Shown: positions 35,849 to 46,617, counted from the stretch's first letter. The stretch: DNA of 64,000 nt from Gammaproteobacteria bacterium (GCA_018825965.1 JAHKAA010000034.1:186001-250000), one strand, 5' to 3'. A program made the numbers and translations. Notes: generated by a model from the letters alone, not told the origin.

Positions 35849-36912
35849 CAGCGTACTCCTTTGCTTTTATGGCCATAAGTGCGGGGCTGGGTGTAGTAGT
35901 CAATCAGCGGCACCGTCATATTGGCCAGCATTACGGCAAAAGCAAAAGCGTCCGGATAACCACCGTAACTACGGATCACAAAGGTCAATCCACCTATCAG
36001 TGCACCAAAAACCAGCCGGCCTTTTTCTGTGGTTGAAGCGGACACAGGATCGGTTGCAATAAAAAAAGCAGCCAGCATAGTAGCGCCGGAAAATAGCTGA
36101 AATAGCGGGCTGGCATTGGCGTCCGGTGATATTAGCCAGGCGATTAAACTAAAACTAAACAAGGAGCCTAATACAGCCACAGGAATACGCCACTGAATCA
36201 CTTTTTGCTGCAGTAAAAACAAACCACCTGCCAAATAAGCTAAATTGACCCAAAACCAGCCTTCACCGGATAACCAGCCAAATACTGGTTTTTTCATACT
36301 TTCTTCTGTGGTGTAGCCTTGAGACAGATCGGTTTTTAAGGTATCCAGAGGCGTGGCCATACTGATGCCATCTGCATCCTGGCGCAGCTGGCTGATACTA
36401 TAGCCACTGCAGCTAAAGTTGGTGAAAATAGTGCAGACTGCATCGGCAGGCCCCAGGCTTTGCTGCTGCAAAGGTGCTGCAGGCAACCAACTGGTCATAG
36501 GCAGCGGAAATGACACCAACAGCAATACATAAGCGGCCATGGCCGGGTTAAATAAGTTATTACCTAAGCCCCCGTACAGTTGTTTCACCACAATAATGGC
36601 AAAAGCTGTACCTATGACCACCAGCCACCAGGGGGCATAAGAGGGGATAGCAACAGCAAGCAACAAGGCTGTGACTAAAGCGCTGTGGTCCAGCAATTTG
36701 GCTTTGACTTTTTTACCACGAAGCGCCAGTACAGCAGCTTCACAAAGCAAAGCTGTGATAATGGCCAGCAGCAGTTGAACCAGCACACCGTACCCAAAGA
36801 AGTAAGACTGTACGGCAATACCAGGCAGCGCAGCCAAAGCCACCAGTTTCATCAACTGGGCCGTGGTTTTTTGACTATGCTGGTGCGGGGAGCTGGCGAT
36901 CTTAAAACTCAT
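35848..36912 (-). CDS. rsxD: Electron transport complex subunit RsxD/RnfD
   Basis: Polytopic membrane subunit with covalently bound FMN. The 354 residues contain [21 protein letters not shown] and [19 protein letters not shown] with the flavinylated Thr region, as in RnfD. It overlaps rsxC by 4 bases. Confidence 0.95.
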   Translation of the reverse strand: MSFKIASSPHQHSQKTTAQLMKLVALAALPGIAVQSYFFGYGVLVQLLLAIITALLCEAAVLALRGKKVKAKLLDHSALVTALLLAVAIPSYAPWWLVVIGTAFAIIVVKQLYGGLGNNLFNPAMAAYVLLLVSFPLPMTSWLPAAPLQQQSLGPADAVCTIFTNFSCSGYSISQLRQDADGISMATPLDTLKTDLSQGYTTEESMKKPVFGWLSGEGWFWVNLAYLAGGLFLLQQKVIQWRIPVAVLGSLFSFSLIAWLISPDANASPLFQLFSGATMLAAFFIATDPVSASTTEKGRLVFGALIGGLTFVIRSYGGYPDAFAFAVMLANMTVPLIDYYTQPRTYGHKSKGVR

Positions 36913-39056
36913 AACGGCTCGCTGTTTTGTTGTTTTTTAGCTTTGGCCCGGGCTATAGCAGCTGCTATGGCGGCTTTTTTTGCATCTTGGTCTGGTGGTG
37001 CTACAACCTCTTCAGGTTCTGCTGATAGAGTCTGTTGTGGTGTAGCTTTAGCTTCTGGCTGTGTTTCAGCTTGTTCGGCTAGTTTTTTCGCTTTAGCACG
37101 GGCTATAGCAGCGGCTACTGCGGCTTTTTTAGCATCCACATCAGGAACATCAGGAACTACTGTTTCAGCCGGGGTTTGTTGTTCAACAGTTTCTGGCTGG
37201 GTTTCAGCCTGTTTTTTCGCTTTGGCACGGGCTATAGCAGCGGCTACTGCAGCTTTTTTGGCATCCACTTCTGGAGCTACTATGTCCGCTGGAGCTGGTT
37301 GCTCCATAGTTTCTGGCTGTGCTTCGGCTTGTTTTTTTGCTTTGGCACGGGCCAAAGCTGCAGCTATAGCCGCTTTGCGTGGATCTTCGGCAGTAACTGG
37401 TGCTGTGTCTTCAGCCAGTGTTGCAGTTTGAGCCTGTTGTTTTTGCTGTTGATAGGCCAAGGCTTCGGCTTTTTTACGTTCACGCTCTGCAATAATTTGT
37501 GCTTTATCCAGTGGCTGGTCGCTTTGCTGCTGAGTACGCGCCAATGCTTGTTGCACTGCTGCTGCGCTCTGGCTTGCCTGACCACTGGCTTGTTGTTGTG
37601 CAACCCGCTGAGCCGCCAGTTGCTGGTTGCGTTCCAGGCGCTCTTGTTTTTCCCGCTCTAAACGTTCAGTACGGGCATCAAAACGGGCTTTGGCTTGTTC
37701 GGCTTTTAAGGCTTCACGCTGAGTTTCACGAATTTCGGCTTTGGCCACCCGATAATAATGCACCAGAGGAATTTCGCTTGGGCAGACATAAGCACAGGCG
37801 CCACATTCAATGCAGTCGGATAAATTGTATTCGGCCAGCTTGTCCTGATCTTTGGCTTTGCTGTACCACAACAGTTGCTGCGGCAATAAGCTGGCAGGGC
37901 AGGCGTCAGCACAGGCGCCACAACGGATACAGTCCATTTCCTCAACGGCGGCACCCAGCTCGTTTTCAGTCGGGGCTAACACACAGTTGGTGGTTTTGAC
38001 CACTGGCACAGACCAGTCGGCTATGGCAAAGCCCATCATAGGGCCACCCACAATAATACGCTGCTTCGGTTCGGCCTGAAAACCACAGGCATTTAACAAG
38101 TCTGAAATGGGCGTGCCTATCAGCGCCAGCACGTTTTGTTGCTGGGCTAAGGTTTCACCTGCTACTGTCACTACACGATGGATCAGTGGAATATCATCCA
38201 GCACCGCCTGAGCTATCGCAAAAGCAGTACCGACGTTTTGCATTACGATGCCAATATCCAAAGGTCTGCGACCTGCAGGAACTTCTTTATTGGTCAGCAG
38301 CTGAATTAATTGCTTTTCGCCACCTGAAGGGTATTTGGTCGGGACTTCCCGTACGAAGTAATTGTCTTTTTGGCCAATAGCAGCTTTGAGTGACGCAACA
38401 GCTATAGGTTTGTCGTCTTCAATACCTATCAATACAGCTTTTGGGTTCAGCAGTTTTACCAGTATTTCTATACCGGCAATAATGTCGCTGGCGCGTTCCT
38501 GCATTAGCATATCATCAGCTGTGATATAGGGCTCGCACTCCACAGCATTAATGATCAGATAATCAACGGGTTGTTTTACATTCACTTTAATATGAGTCGG
38601 GAAACCTGCGCCGCCCATACCGGAAATACCGGATTCCTGAATACGCTCCAGTAAGGTGTACAGATCGACCTGCTCTGGATCCAATGGCTTACGAGGCCGC
38701 CATTCGTCCATGCCATCCGGTGCCAGTACTAAAGTAGGTTCAGCTAAGCTTGATGGGTGAGTGCTGGTATGGAGTTCTATCGCAAGCACCATGCCTGAGG
38801 TTGGCGCATGCACAGGCACAGCCATCGCATTATCGGCCTGAGTTAAAGCCTGACCCTTGAGTACACGATCGCCCACTTTGACCAGCACTTTACCTGCCAC
38901 ACCTATATGTTGGCGCAGTGGTATATATAAACGGTCAGGAATATCCAAAAGCGCCACAGGTTTTTGGTTCGTGCGCTCTTTGCGGCTTGGCGGGTGAATA
39001 CCACCGTGAAAGTCCCAGACTTTTCCTGCCTGAATTTGTTGAAATAAAGTAGGCAA
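36909..39056 (-). CDS. rsxC: Electron transport complex subunit RsxC/RnfC with long repetitive tail
   Basis: Soluble subunit that takes electrons, probably from NADH, and passes them to the membrane part. The 715-residue protein has the GGxGFPTHxK-like [14 protein letters not shown] nucleotide region, then two [4Fe-4S] clusters in [17 protein letters not shown] and [17 protein letters not shown] (~residues 370-425). From ~430 on it is a charged, Ala/Lys/Gln-rich tail. This ends in four copies of an 18-residue unit of the form [18 protein letters not shown], as seen in other gammaproteobacterial RsxC proteins with varying copy number. Confidence 0.95.
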   Translation of the reverse strand: MPTLFQQIQAGKVWDFHGGIHPPSRKERTNQKPVALLDIPDRLYIPLRQHIGVAGKVLVKVGDRVLKGQALTQADNAMAVPVHAPTSGMVLAIELHTSTHPSSLAEPTLVLAPDGMDEWRPRKPLDPEQVDLYTLLERIQESGISGMGGAGFPTHIKVNVKQPVDYLIINAVECEPYITADDMLMQERASDIIAGIEILVKLLNPKAVLIGIEDDKPIAVASLKAAIGQKDNYFVREVPTKYPSGGEKQLIQLLTNKEVPAGRRPLDIGIVMQNVGTAFAIAQAVLDDIPLIHRVVTVAGETLAQQQNVLALIGTPISDLLNACGFQAEPKQRIIVGGPMMGFAIADWSVPVVKTTNCVLAPTENELGAAVEEMDCIRCGACADACPASLLPQQLLWYSKAKDQDKLAEYNLSDCIECGACAYVCPSEIPLVHYYRVAKAEIRETQREALKAEQAKARFDARTERLEREKQERLERNQQLAAQRVAQQQASGQASQSAAAVQQALARTQQQSDQPLDKAQIIAERERKKAEALAYQQQKQQAQTATLAEDTAPVTAEDPRKAAIAAALARAKAKKQAEAQPETMEQPAPADIVAPEVDAKKAAVAAAIARAKAKKQAETQPETVEQQTPAETVVPDVPDVDAKKAAVAAAIARAKAKKLAEQAETQPEAKATPQQTLSAEPEEVVAPPDQDAKKAAIAAAIARAKAKKQQNSEPL
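36937..37385 (-). repeat. Four coding repeats at the rsxC 3' end
   Basis: Four DNA copies of a ~54-base unit encoding (K)KAAxAAAxARAKAKK, at roughly 36937-36990, 37083-37137, 37210-37264 and 37331-37385, separated by Pro/Glu/Thr-rich spacers. Copies are near-identical at the GCACGGGCTATAGCAGC core, so copy number could change by recombination. Confidence 0.75.
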
Positions 39057-39057
39057 G

Positions 39058-39612
39058 TTACGACTCCAGCACTTTTACCGGAATGGCATTTAAGTCCCAT
39101 TTCCAGCGTTCAATACTGCTGGCCAATGGCACCATATCAATGCAATCCACAGGACAAGGTTCAACACATAAATCACAACCCGTGCATTCGTCGACGATAA
39201 CGGTATGCATCTGTTTAGAGGCGCCGACAATGGCATCCACAGGGCAGGCCTGAATACATTTAGTGCAGCCAATACATTCATCTTCACGGATATAGGCCAC
39301 ACGTTTTACCGCCGGAGTTTGGGCTGCATCCAGAGGTTTGGCTTCGACACCCATTAAGTCGGCCAGTTTTTTAATGGTGGTATCGCCACCGGGCGGGCAT
39401 TTATTAATGTCGTCTCCATTGGCAATAGCTTCGGCATAAGGCCTGCAACCCGGATAACCACATTGACCACATTGGGTTTGCGGCAAAATTTCATCAATTT
39501 GTTCAACCAGTGGATCGGCATCCACTTTAAAACGTATGGCGGCGTATCCCAGAGCGGCACCAAAAACCAGCGCCAGAATACCCAAAGCCCAGAGGGCTGT
39601 GATAATAGACAT
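39058..39612 (-). CDS. rsxB: Electron transport complex subunit RsxB/RnfB
   Basis: Iron-sulfur subunit. The 184-residue protein has an N-terminal membrane helix, the [16 protein letters not shown] cluster motif with a following KCPPGG, and two ferredoxin motifs [16 protein letters not shown] and [16 protein letters not shown]. It abuts rsxA and rsxC. Confidence 0.96.
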   Translation of the reverse strand: MSIITALWALGILALVFGAALGYAAIRFKVDADPLVEQIDEILPQTQCGQCGYPGCRPYAEAIANGDDINKCPPGGDTTIKKLADLMGVEAKPLDAAQTPAVKRVAYIREDECIGCTKCIQACPVDAIVGASKQMHTVIVDECTGCDLCVEPCPVDCIDMVPLASSIERWKWDLNAIPVKVLES

Positions 39613-40194
39613 TTACGCTTTCACCAAACCAGTAAAGCCCATAAAGGCTAAAGACATTAAACCCGCGGTAATCATACCTATAGCTGCACCTTTAAAAGAC
39701 ACTGGTACATCGGCAGCAGCCAGACGCTCGCGCATAGCGGCAAATAAAATCAACACTAAAGAAAAACCAACTGCTGCACCAAAGCCATAGACCACAGAAG
39801 AGAAAAAATCATGACGGGCATTGACGTTTAAAAGCGCCACACCCAGCACTGCACAGTTGGTCGTGATCAAAGGTAAAAAGATCCCTAATAAACGATACAA
39901 AGTAGGGCTGGTTTTATGCACTACCATTTCAGTAAATTGCACCACCACAGCGATCACCAGAATAAAACTTAAGGTACGCAGATAGATTAAATCCAGCGGC
40001 TGTAACAAATAAAAATCGACCAGATAACTGCAAAGCGAGGCTAAGGTCAGCACAAAAGTAGTCGCCATCGACATGCCAATGGCTGTTTCGAGTTTTTTTG
40101 ATACGCCCATCACAGGGCATAAGCCGAGAAACTTCACCAGAACGAAGTTATTCACCAGCACTGTGCTGACCAGCAACAGCAAAAATTCCGACAT
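39613..40194 (-). CDS. rsxA: Electron transport complex subunit RsxA/RnfA
   Basis: Six-helix membrane subunit, inverted-topology homologue of RsxE. The 193 residues begin [32 protein letters not shown] and contain [20 protein letters not shown], both standard. First gene of the rsxABCDGE-nth unit; a promoter would lie in 40195-40290. Confidence 0.96.
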   Translation of the reverse strand: MSEFLLLLVSTVLVNNFVLVKFLGLCPVMGVSKKLETAIGMSMATTFVLTLASLCSYLVDFYLLQPLDLIYLRTLSFILVIAVVVQFTEMVVHKTSPTLYRLLGIFLPLITTNCAVLGVALLNVNARHDFFSSVVYGFGAAVGFSLVLILFAAMRERLAAADVPVSFKGAAIGMITAGLMSLAFMGFTGLVKA

Positions 40195-40289
40195 AAAAGA
40201 ACCCCAGAAAAAAGTCGCGCTATTATGCGGCTTTGTAACAATCGAAACAACAACACAGAACGATTCTGAATTACAAACCTATGTTCGAT

Positions 40290-40325
40290 AAAACAAAAAA
40301 CCTGGAGGCGGGTCTTGTACCCGCC
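40290..40325 (-). terminator. Terminator of the GGDEF/EAL-like gene
   Basis: On the minus strand GGCGGGT and ACCCGCC pair around a 5-base loop, followed after 6 bases by TTTTTTGTTTT. It lies 5 bases past the stop at 40330. Confidence 0.65.
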
Positions 40326-40329
40326 CGTT

Positions 40330-42186
40330 TTAGTCCAGCGGCGCTGGTTTACCTAAGAAATAACCTTGAATACCGTCAATCAATAAAGACTCCAGCATTT
40401 GTTTTTCTGCTGCAGTTTCTACATTTTCGGCGAATACAACCACGCCAATGCGGTGCGCTAAATCCACCATCAGCCGGACGAAATACTGGTTGTTTTTGTC
40501 TTCTTCAATTTGTCTGGTGTAGCTGCCATCCATTTTGACAAAATCAGGTTTTAAGTCGCGGAAAAATTTAAAGGAAGTAATACCTGCACCAAATTTTTCC
40601 ACTGTAACCCGGGATCCACACTGATGCAGCATATCAATTAACCTCTTGCTTAACTTCAGGTTTTGCTGCAAACCCCATTCACTGATTTCAAACACCAATA
40701 GTGGCGTCAATTCGGTTTCTTTAAGCAGACGCCGTTCCAGATAACTGATGAAGCCTTCGTCCTGCACTGCATGAGCAGACAGATTCAAACCAAAACTCTG
40801 GCCCGGATGATTCGCCACCAGAGTGAGTGCCTGTTCTACAATCATCTGCTCAATCTCGATCAGTTTGTCGAGTTTTTGTGCCATGTCTAAAAATAATGCA
40901 GTAGGCAATAACTGATCTTCACTACTGCGAAAACGCACTAATAATTCGGAATAGGTTTTGCTGGTTTTATTCAGCCCCTGTATAGGTTGTGCCAACAAGG
41001 TTAAACGCTGACCTTGTAATACATCATCAATAAGGCTACGCCAGTTTTTGGTGCTGAAGGACGACTCTGCCGTTTGATCCTGAGTATCGGTAAACAAGTA
41101 CCATAAGTTACTTTGTTTAGTGATCTTACTTTGTTTGGTTTTTGCCAGCCCTAAGGCTGTATCCGCCATCGCCAGCAATTCACCCAAAGGTTTCCCCTGC
41201 GCCACCTGCACTAAGCCTGTTAATGCGACCGAATCCAGTTGTTTTTGCTGCTGATAAGTGTCGAAGTTGTGCTGCAACAGTATAACCAGCTCTTCGGTTT
41301 GCTCTGTGCTCATTTGTGGAAACAATACACAAAAATCCGTGTTGTTTAAGCGGAACAACGGGCTTTCATCCGACAGTTGAGGCAGTTGCTTTAATAAATC
41401 GGCCATTTCCTTAATATATAGATCACCAGCCAGATAACCCTGTTTGTGGTTGATCTGAGCCAGGCTGTTGCAACGCACCAGTAAAAACAACGACTGATAC
41501 ACCGCATTGGCGGCTTTGAGTTGCTGTTCGTAATAACGCACAAATTGCTGACGGTTAGGTAAAGACGTGAGCTGATCATAAAGCGCCAGTTCCAATAAGT
41601 AGTCAGTGCCTGAATTATTTGCCTGAGGCTGGAATTGTTGCACTACGGCTGGGGCTTGTTGCACCGCTGCTTCTATAGGATGAGGTGGCAGCGCTTTGAT
41701 CTTTTTGGGGCGGCCAGGCTGCAGGTAATAAGGCAATACACCCAGCAACAGTATGCCAAAAAACAAAAACACACTAAAAAGTTCCAGGGTGCTTAATTGT
41801 TCAGATAAAGCCGGTAAAAACTCGACCTGTAAATTATGCGGCTGATCTTTGATCGAAGCCGCAGTAATAGGTCTGTTAAACTGCACCAAAATCCAGGAGC
41901 TTAGCCTATGAGCCGGCATAGTATTGCTTTGTTCATGCAGTACCACGCCATCCAGTTGGCTGACTTTTAAATAAGGTAAATCGAAACTGCTGCTCAGCTG
42001 GCGGGTCAGAATTTTTGTATCGCCGGTTAAATCACTGGCTAACATTTGCTGAATAGCGCTGTAATGCAGCTGATACAAGCTTTGAATTTGTTGAGCAGCA
42101 GCAAACCAGAACAGCCAAAGCGCCAGCAAAGCCGATGCAAAAGCGGCAGTCCAATGACTTAACGCAATAAAGGATGGAGACTTCAT
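40330..42186 (-). CDS. Degenerate GGDEF-EAL membrane protein, CsrD/LapD-like
   Basis: A 618-residue protein from ATG 42186. Two membrane helices (~10-30 and ~140-160) flank a periplasmic segment of ~110 residues, followed by a GGDEF-like and an EAL-like domain. Both look inactive: the GGDEF loop reads NNTDF, EAL reads ELL in YSELLVRF, and the metal-binding DDFG reads EKFG (~530-533). The end, QGYFLGKP, is intact. This pattern recalls CsrD, which guides RNase E to the Csr sRNAs and has HRSDF and ELM, and LapD-type c-di-GMP receptors. Function is inferred, not shown. Confidence 0.85.
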   Translation of the reverse strand: MKSPSFIALSHWTAAFASALLALWLFWFAAAQQIQSLYQLHYSAIQQMLASDLTGDTKILTRQLSSSFDLPYLKVSQLDGVVLHEQSNTMPAHRLSSWILVQFNRPITAASIKDQPHNLQVEFLPALSEQLSTLELFSVFLFFGILLLGVLPYYLQPGRPKKIKALPPHPIEAAVQQAPAVVQQFQPQANNSGTDYLLELALYDQLTSLPNRQQFVRYYEQQLKAANAVYQSLFLLVRCNSLAQINHKQGYLAGDLYIKEMADLLKQLPQLSDESPLFRLNNTDFCVLFPQMSTEQTEELVILLQHNFDTYQQQKQLDSVALTGLVQVAQGKPLGELLAMADTALGLAKTKQSKITKQSNLWYLFTDTQDQTAESSFSTKNWRSLIDDVLQGQRLTLLAQPIQGLNKTSKTYSELLVRFRSSEDQLLPTALFLDMAQKLDKLIEIEQMIVEQALTLVANHPGQSFGLNLSAHAVQDEGFISYLERRLLKETELTPLLVFEISEWGLQQNLKLSKRLIDMLHQCGSRVTVEKFGAGITSFKFFRDLKPDFVKMDGSYTRQIEEDKNNQYFVRLMVDLAHRIGVVVFAENVETAAEKQMLESLLIDGIQGYFLGKPAPLD

Positions 42187-42308
42187 AGCAGGCAACCCAT
42201 ACTGAATTTTTGTCCGAGCTTGAACATCAGAAAATAAGCTTAAGGTATTTCAGAGAAAAACACTAAGAAAAAGAAAGAATTAAGTAGGAGTAAAAGAAGT
42301 ATTTTAGG

Positions 42309-42385
42309 TGGCTCCCCAGGTTGGACTCGAACCAACGACCTACGGATTAACAGTCCGCCGCTCTAACCGGCTGAGCTACTGAGGA
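42309..42385 (-). tRNA. tRNA-Asn(GTT), copy 3
   Basis: A 77-base cloverleaf on the minus strand with encoded CCA. The acceptor TCCTCAG pairs with CTGGGGA; the anticodon loop is CTGTTAA, anticodon GTT. It differs from the two upstream copies at two positions (D arm and T arm). Confidence 0.97.
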
Positions 42386-42420
42386 ATTGTACACGGTTAT
42401 CAAATTGTCATTATTTCAGT

Positions 42421-42497
42421 TGGCTCCCCAGGTTGGGCTCGAACCAACGACCTACGGATTAACAGTCCGCCGCTCTAACCAGCTGAGCTACTGAGGA
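42421..42497 (-). tRNA. tRNA-Asn(GTT), copy 2
   Basis: A 77-base tRNA with encoded CCA and anticodon GTT, identical in sequence to the copy at 42524. A 35-base spacer separates it from copy 3. Confidence 0.97.
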
Positions 42498-42523
42498 ACT
42501 GAAATAATATGTTGCAACTACAG

Positions 42524-42600
42524 TGGCTCCCCAGGTTGGGCTCGAACCAACGACCTACGGATTAACAGTCCGCCGCTCTAACCAGCTGAGCTACTGAGGA
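42524..42600 (-). tRNA. tRNA-Asn(GTT), copy 1
   Basis: First transcribed of three tandem tRNA-Asn genes, 77 bases with encoded CCA and anticodon GTT. A 26-base spacer separates it from copy 2. All three are probably cut from one transcript. Confidence 0.97.
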
Positions 42601-42818
42601 ACTGTGTTCTGCAACGGGGCGCAATACTAATGCCCGTCTTAAACACTGTCAACACTTAGACTGGTGCTTTTTCATAAAAGAAGTTTACTTGCTGTTTGTT
42701 TAGCCAAAGCCAGTAGAAAAGCTGTGCAATCACAGATTATCCCTATGCAAAAGCTATTCGTGCTTTAGTTGCATCAACGAGTTTTGTCAAAGTCAGGCCA
42801 CTAAAGGGCTGGCGTAAG

Positions 42819-42841
42819 TTACCCACAGAATCTGTGGATAA
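42819..42841. promoter_or_regulatory. Two inverted DnaA boxes
   Basis: TTACCCACA (42819-42827, one mismatch to TTATCCACA) and TGTGGATAA (42833-42841, a perfect box on the other strand) form an almost exact dyad. TCTGTGAAT just after could be a third weak site. Confidence 0.5.
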
Positions 42842-43043
42842 GTCTGTGAATTGTTGGCCTGAAGGGTAGGGCAGGCCTTAACAGATAAGGCTTAGCGCCA
42901 GATCAATAGGTTTGAGACTAATTTTTTATTCCATATAAAACAATGACTTACAAATTTGAAAGAACTGAAACTTTATGCAGGACAGCACTAAACAAACAAA
43001 ATTTCTATGCAGAAGCAGATTGTGAACATTTTTTATTATTCCT

Positions 43044-43057
43044 GTGCAACTTTGCAC
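43044..43057. promoter_or_regulatory. Palindrome in the MATE promoter region
   Basis: GTGCAACTTTGCAC is a perfect GTGCAA-NN-TTGCAC palindrome 90 bases before the MATE start codon, a plausible operator for an unknown regulator. Confidence 0.35.
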
Positions 43058-43146
43058 CAAATTGGCTTTATATTTGTCGCATCGCGGGTAGTGCGAAGTC
43101 TGACTTTTCTCTACAATAGCGGCCACTTGCGCTTAAGCTGACTGTT

Positions 43147-44511
43147 ATGACTCAATCTACTTCGAAACGTCCTGATCTGCTCAAAGGTGATATACAGGCC
43201 ACTATCAAACAAATGACGGTGCCTGTGCTGTTTGGCATGATCACCTTAATGTCATTTAACCTGGTGGATACCTTTTTTATCAGTATGTTGGGCACTGCTG
43301 AGCTGGCCGCTGTCAGTTTTACCTTTCCTGTAACTTTTACCGTCATTAGCTTAGCCATAGGTTTAAGCATTGGTACATCAGCTGTGATAGCGCGCGCTTT
43401 GGGCAGTGGTGATGAACAAAGTGCCCGCAGTGATGGTTTAGCGGCTTTATGGTTGTCCGCTTATCTGGTTATGGCCTTGTCTGTGGTGGGTTATCTGACG
43501 ATAGAGCCTTTATTCAGTGTATTAGGTGCCAAAGACGATACCTTGCCTTTTATTCATGACTATATGGAGATCTGGTTTTTTGGTGCTGTATTTTTAATTA
43601 CCCCTATGATTGGCAATGCGGTATTGCGCGCTGCCGGAGATACCAAAACCCCCAGTATTCTGATGGCCTGTGCCGGTTTATTAAATGCCGTGCTGGATCC
43701 GATTTTTATTTTTGGCTGGGGACCAGTGCCTGCTATGGGCGTAGCCGGAGCCGCTTTAGCCAGCTTGATCTCCTGGTTGTTAGGTTTTGGTTTGATCCTG
43801 TATTTGCTGATGGTGCGCCGTAAACTGGTGGATCCAGGGCATCAGCCTTTGAAAGAATTCATCAAAATCAGCCGTAAAATTTTACATATTGGCTTACCCG
43901 CTGCTGGTGCCAATATGCTGACCCCTTTGGCTATGGCCATTTTAACTGCCCTGATGGCAAGTTATGGTGCAGAAGCTGTGGCAGCTTTTGGTGTTGGGGC
44001 TCGTATTGAAAGTATTGCGTCTTTAGTCGTACTGGCACTTTCGATGACTTTACCGCCTTTTGTCAGTCAGAATTATGGCGCCAGTACTTATCAACGTATT
44101 GATGATGCCTATCGCAGTTGCATTAAATTTATTCTGGGCTGGCAGTTAGTGGTTTATATAGTGTTAGCTGCAGGAGCCTGGGTGGTGGCCGATCTGTTTA
44201 CTGAAGATCCGTTAGTGGCGCAGTATATTCGTTACTTTATCTGGATTTTACCTTTAGGCTACGGCTTGCAGGGCATTATTATCCTGACCAATTCCTCCTT
44301 TAACGCTTTGCATTTGCCCATGAGTGCGCTGCAACTCAGTGTGATCCGCTTATTTGTATTTTATGTACCTTTTGCTTACCTGGGGGGGGTGTTGGGAGGA
44401 GTGATGGGGGTCTTTGTTGGCGGGTTGATTGCGAATGTATTTACTTCAGGTCTGGCTTACAGCTGGTTTAAGCGTAAGCTGATGGCTCTGAGATTAAGTG
44501 GAGAGTCCTGA
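43147..44511 (+). CDS. MATE-family multidrug/metabolite efflux transporter
   Basis: A 454-residue protein with about 12 predicted membrane helices. The N-terminal VPVLFGMITLMSFNLVDTFFISMLG and the second-half IGLPAAGANMLTPLAMAILTA are typical of the two MATE halves. It exports cationic drugs or metabolites against a Na+ or H+ gradient; the substrate cannot be told. A 63-base gap separates it from uvrB. Confidence 0.92.
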   Translation: MTQSTSKRPDLLKGDIQATIKQMTVPVLFGMITLMSFNLVDTFFISMLGTAELAAVSFTFPVTFTVISLAIGLSIGTSAVIARALGSGDEQSARSDGLAALWLSAYLVMALSVVGYLTIEPLFSVLGAKDDTLPFIHDYMEIWFFGAVFLITPMIGNAVLRAAGDTKTPSILMACAGLLNAVLDPIFIFGWGPVPAMGVAGAALASLISWLLGFGLILYLLMVRRKLVDPGHQPLKEFIKISRKILHIGLPAAGANMLTPLAMAILTALMASYGAEAVAAFGVGARIESIASLVVLALSMTLPPFVSQNYGASTYQRIDDAYRSCIKFILGWQLVVYIVLAAGAWVVADLFTEDPLVAQYIRYFIWILPLGYGLQGIIILTNSSFNALHLPMSALQLSVIRLFVFYVPFAYLGGVLGGVMGVFVGGLIANVFTSGLAYSWFKRKLMALRLSGES

Positions 44512-44574
44512 TGGATCATTGTGTGAACAGGCTTTTCGCTCAAAGCCTGCAGTCGCTTCAACCGGAGAGCTTTT

Positions 44575-46566
44575 ATGAGCCGTGATTTTGAACTCGTCTC
44601 CCATTATCAGCCCGCAGGCGATCAACCCACCGCCATTTCAAAGCTGGTGGAAGGCTTAGAAGCAGGCTTGGCCCATCAAACTTTATTGGGGGTCACAGGC
44701 TCTGGTAAAACCTTCACTATGGCTAACGTCATAGCTCAGGTGAACAGACCGACTCTGATTATGGCGCATAACAAAACTCTGGCGGCGCAGCTTTATGGTG
44801 AGATGAAAGAGTTTTTCCCGAATAACTCGGTGGAATACTTTGTGTCTTATTACGACTACTACCAGCCTGAAGCTTATGTGCCCTCCAGCGACACCTTTAT
44901 CGAAAAAGACGCCTCTATTAATGAACATATAGAGCAAATGCGTTTATCGGCCACCAAAGCATTGATGGAAAGACGGGACGTGGTGATTATCGCCTCTGTG
45001 TCGGCCATCTATGGTTTGGGCGATCCGGAATCCTATATGAAGATGCTGTTGCATCTCAAAGTGGGCGATATAGTGGATCAGCGTTTTATTCTACGCCGTC
45101 TGGCTGAGCTGCAATACAGCCGTAATGATATGGCGTTTGAACGTGCGACTTACCGTGTACGGGGTGATGTGATTGATGTATTTCCGGCTGAGTCGGATGA
45201 AATTGCAGTGCGTATTGAGCTGTTTGATGAAGAAATTGAGCGCATCAGTTTATTTGACCCGCTGACAGGCTCAGTGGAAAAAGTGGTCAGCCGTTACACT
45301 ATTTATCCAAAAACTCACTATGTGACGCCACGGGAAAAAATTCTGGCGGCCACTGAACGTATTAAAGTGGAGCTGAAAGAACGCCGCGCTCAATTGCTGG
45401 CAGAAAACCGCCTGATAGAAGAGCAGCGTATTGGGCAGCGCACTTTATTTGATTTAGAAATGATGGTCGAGCTGGGCTACTGCTCCGGTATCGAAAACTA
45501 CTCACGCTATTTATCAGGCCGGGCAGAAGGTGAGCCACCACCCACCTTGCTGGATTATTTCCCGGCTGATGGCTTGATGTTTATTGATGAATCTCACGTC
45601 ACCATTTCACAAATTGGCGCTATGTATAAAGGCGACCGTTCCCGTAAAGAAAATCTGGTGAACTATGGTTTTCGCCTGCCTTCGGCTTTGGACAACAGGC
45701 CACTGAAGTTTGATGAGTTTGAATCTATAGCGCCACAACGCATTTATGTCTCGGCCACACCTGCAGATTACGAGCTGAAACAATCAGCTGGCGAAGTGAT
45801 AGAGCAGGTGGTGCGGCCAACAGGTTTAGTAGACCCTGTCATCGAAATCCGGCCTGTAGCCACACAAGTGGACGATTTAATGTCGGAAGCGTTCCGCTGT
45901 GCCAAATTAGGTGAGCGGGTACTGGTGACAGTACTGACGAAAAAAATGGCCGAGGATTTAACCGACTATTTAGCGGGCCATGGCGTTAAAGTGCGTTATT
46001 TACACTCAGACATCGACACAGTCGAGCGCATGGAGATTATCCGCGATTTACGTTTAGGTGTCTTTGATGTGCTGGTGGGCATTAACTTACTGCGGGAAGG
46101 TCTGGATATTCCGGAAGTGTCCTTAGTGGCCATTCTGGATGCGGATAAAGAAGGCTTTTTACGTTCAGAGCGTTCGCTAATCCAAACCATGGGCCGCGCG
46201 GCGCGAAATCTTGCAGGTAAAGCTGTACTTTATGCCGACCGTATTACCGGTTCTATGCAGCGCGCTATGAATGAAACCGAACGCCGCCGCAATAAACAGA
46301 TCGCCTACAACGAGCTGCATGGCATCACACCAACTGCGATTAAGAAGAAAGTGTCGGATGTGATGGATCTTGGACAGGATGCTGATCTGCCTAAAGTGGC
46401 GGAAAAAATCAAACTGGCCAAAGGCAAAACGCCTTATCAGCTACAGGCAGAAATTAAGCAACTGGAGCAAAAAATGCTGCAGCATGCCAAAGATCTGGAG
46501 TTTGAGCTGGCAGCACAAGTGCGGGATCAAATTCATCATCTACGTGAAGCCTTGCTGGAGATTTAA
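44575..46566 (+). CDS. uvrB: Excinuclease ABC subunit B
   Basis: Damage-verifying helicase-like subunit of nucleotide excision repair. The 663-residue protein has Walker [13 protein letters not shown], the beta-hairpin [18 protein letters not shown], the helicase motif [20 protein letters not shown] and a C-terminal UVR motif that binds UvrC (~residues 625-660). Complete and standard. GGAGAG lies upstream of ATG 44575. Confidence 0.98.
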   Translation: MSRDFELVSHYQPAGDQPTAISKLVEGLEAGLAHQTLLGVTGSGKTFTMANVIAQVNRPTLIMAHNKTLAAQLYGEMKEFFPNNSVEYFVSYYDYYQPEAYVPSSDTFIEKDASINEHIEQMRLSATKALMERRDVVIIASVSAIYGLGDPESYMKMLLHLKVGDIVDQRFILRRLAELQYSRNDMAFERATYRVRGDVIDVFPAESDEIAVRIELFDEEIERISLFDPLTGSVEKVVSRYTIYPKTHYVTPREKILAATERIKVELKERRAQLLAENRLIEEQRIGQRTLFDLEMMVELGYCSGIENYSRYLSGRAEGEPPPTLLDYFPADGLMFIDESHVTISQIGAMYKGDRSRKENLVNYGFRLPSALDNRPLKFDEFESIAPQRIYVSATPADYELKQSAGEVIEQVVRPTGLVDPVIEIRPVATQVDDLMSEAFRCAKLGERVLVTVLTKKMAEDLTDYLAGHGVKVRYLHSDIDTVERMEIIRDLRLGVFDVLVGINLLREGLDIPEVSLVAILDADKEGFLRSERSLIQTMGRAARNLAGKAVLYADRITGSMQRAMNETERRRNKQIAYNELHGITPTAIKKKVSDVMDLGQDADLPKVAEKIKLAKGKTPYQLQAEIKQLEQKMLQHAKDLEFELAAQVRDQIHHLREALLEI

Positions 46567-46572
46567 TGCACG

Positions 46573-46617
46573 GGGTCAGAGTAAAATTAAACCGCGGCTT
46601 TAATTTTACTCTGACCC
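46573..46617. repeat. GGGTCAGAGTAAAATTAAA inverted repeat after uvrB
   Basis: Perfect 19-bp arms around CCGCGGC, six bases after the uvrB stop. The GGGGTCAGAGT start is shared with the element at 54965. It could act as a terminator-like hairpin and looks like a small REP/MITE-type element. Confidence 0.75.

Larger units (their letters stand above)
42601..43146. other. Long intergenic region between tRNA-Asn cluster and MATE gene
   Basis: It must hold the tRNA promoter on the minus strand and the MATE promoter on the plus strand. I see no coding region. Notable sites are a DnaA-box dyad (42819-42841) and a palindrome (43044-43057), listed separately. Confidence 0.6.

Noticed and set aside
36685..37999. 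Long plus-strand ORFs opposite rsxC and rsxD (e.g. 36685-37431, 37176-37661, 37499-37999)
   Set aside because: They mirror the GC-skewed repeats and ferredoxin region of rsxC on the other strand, have odd Phe/Cys-rich composition and no recognisable product.
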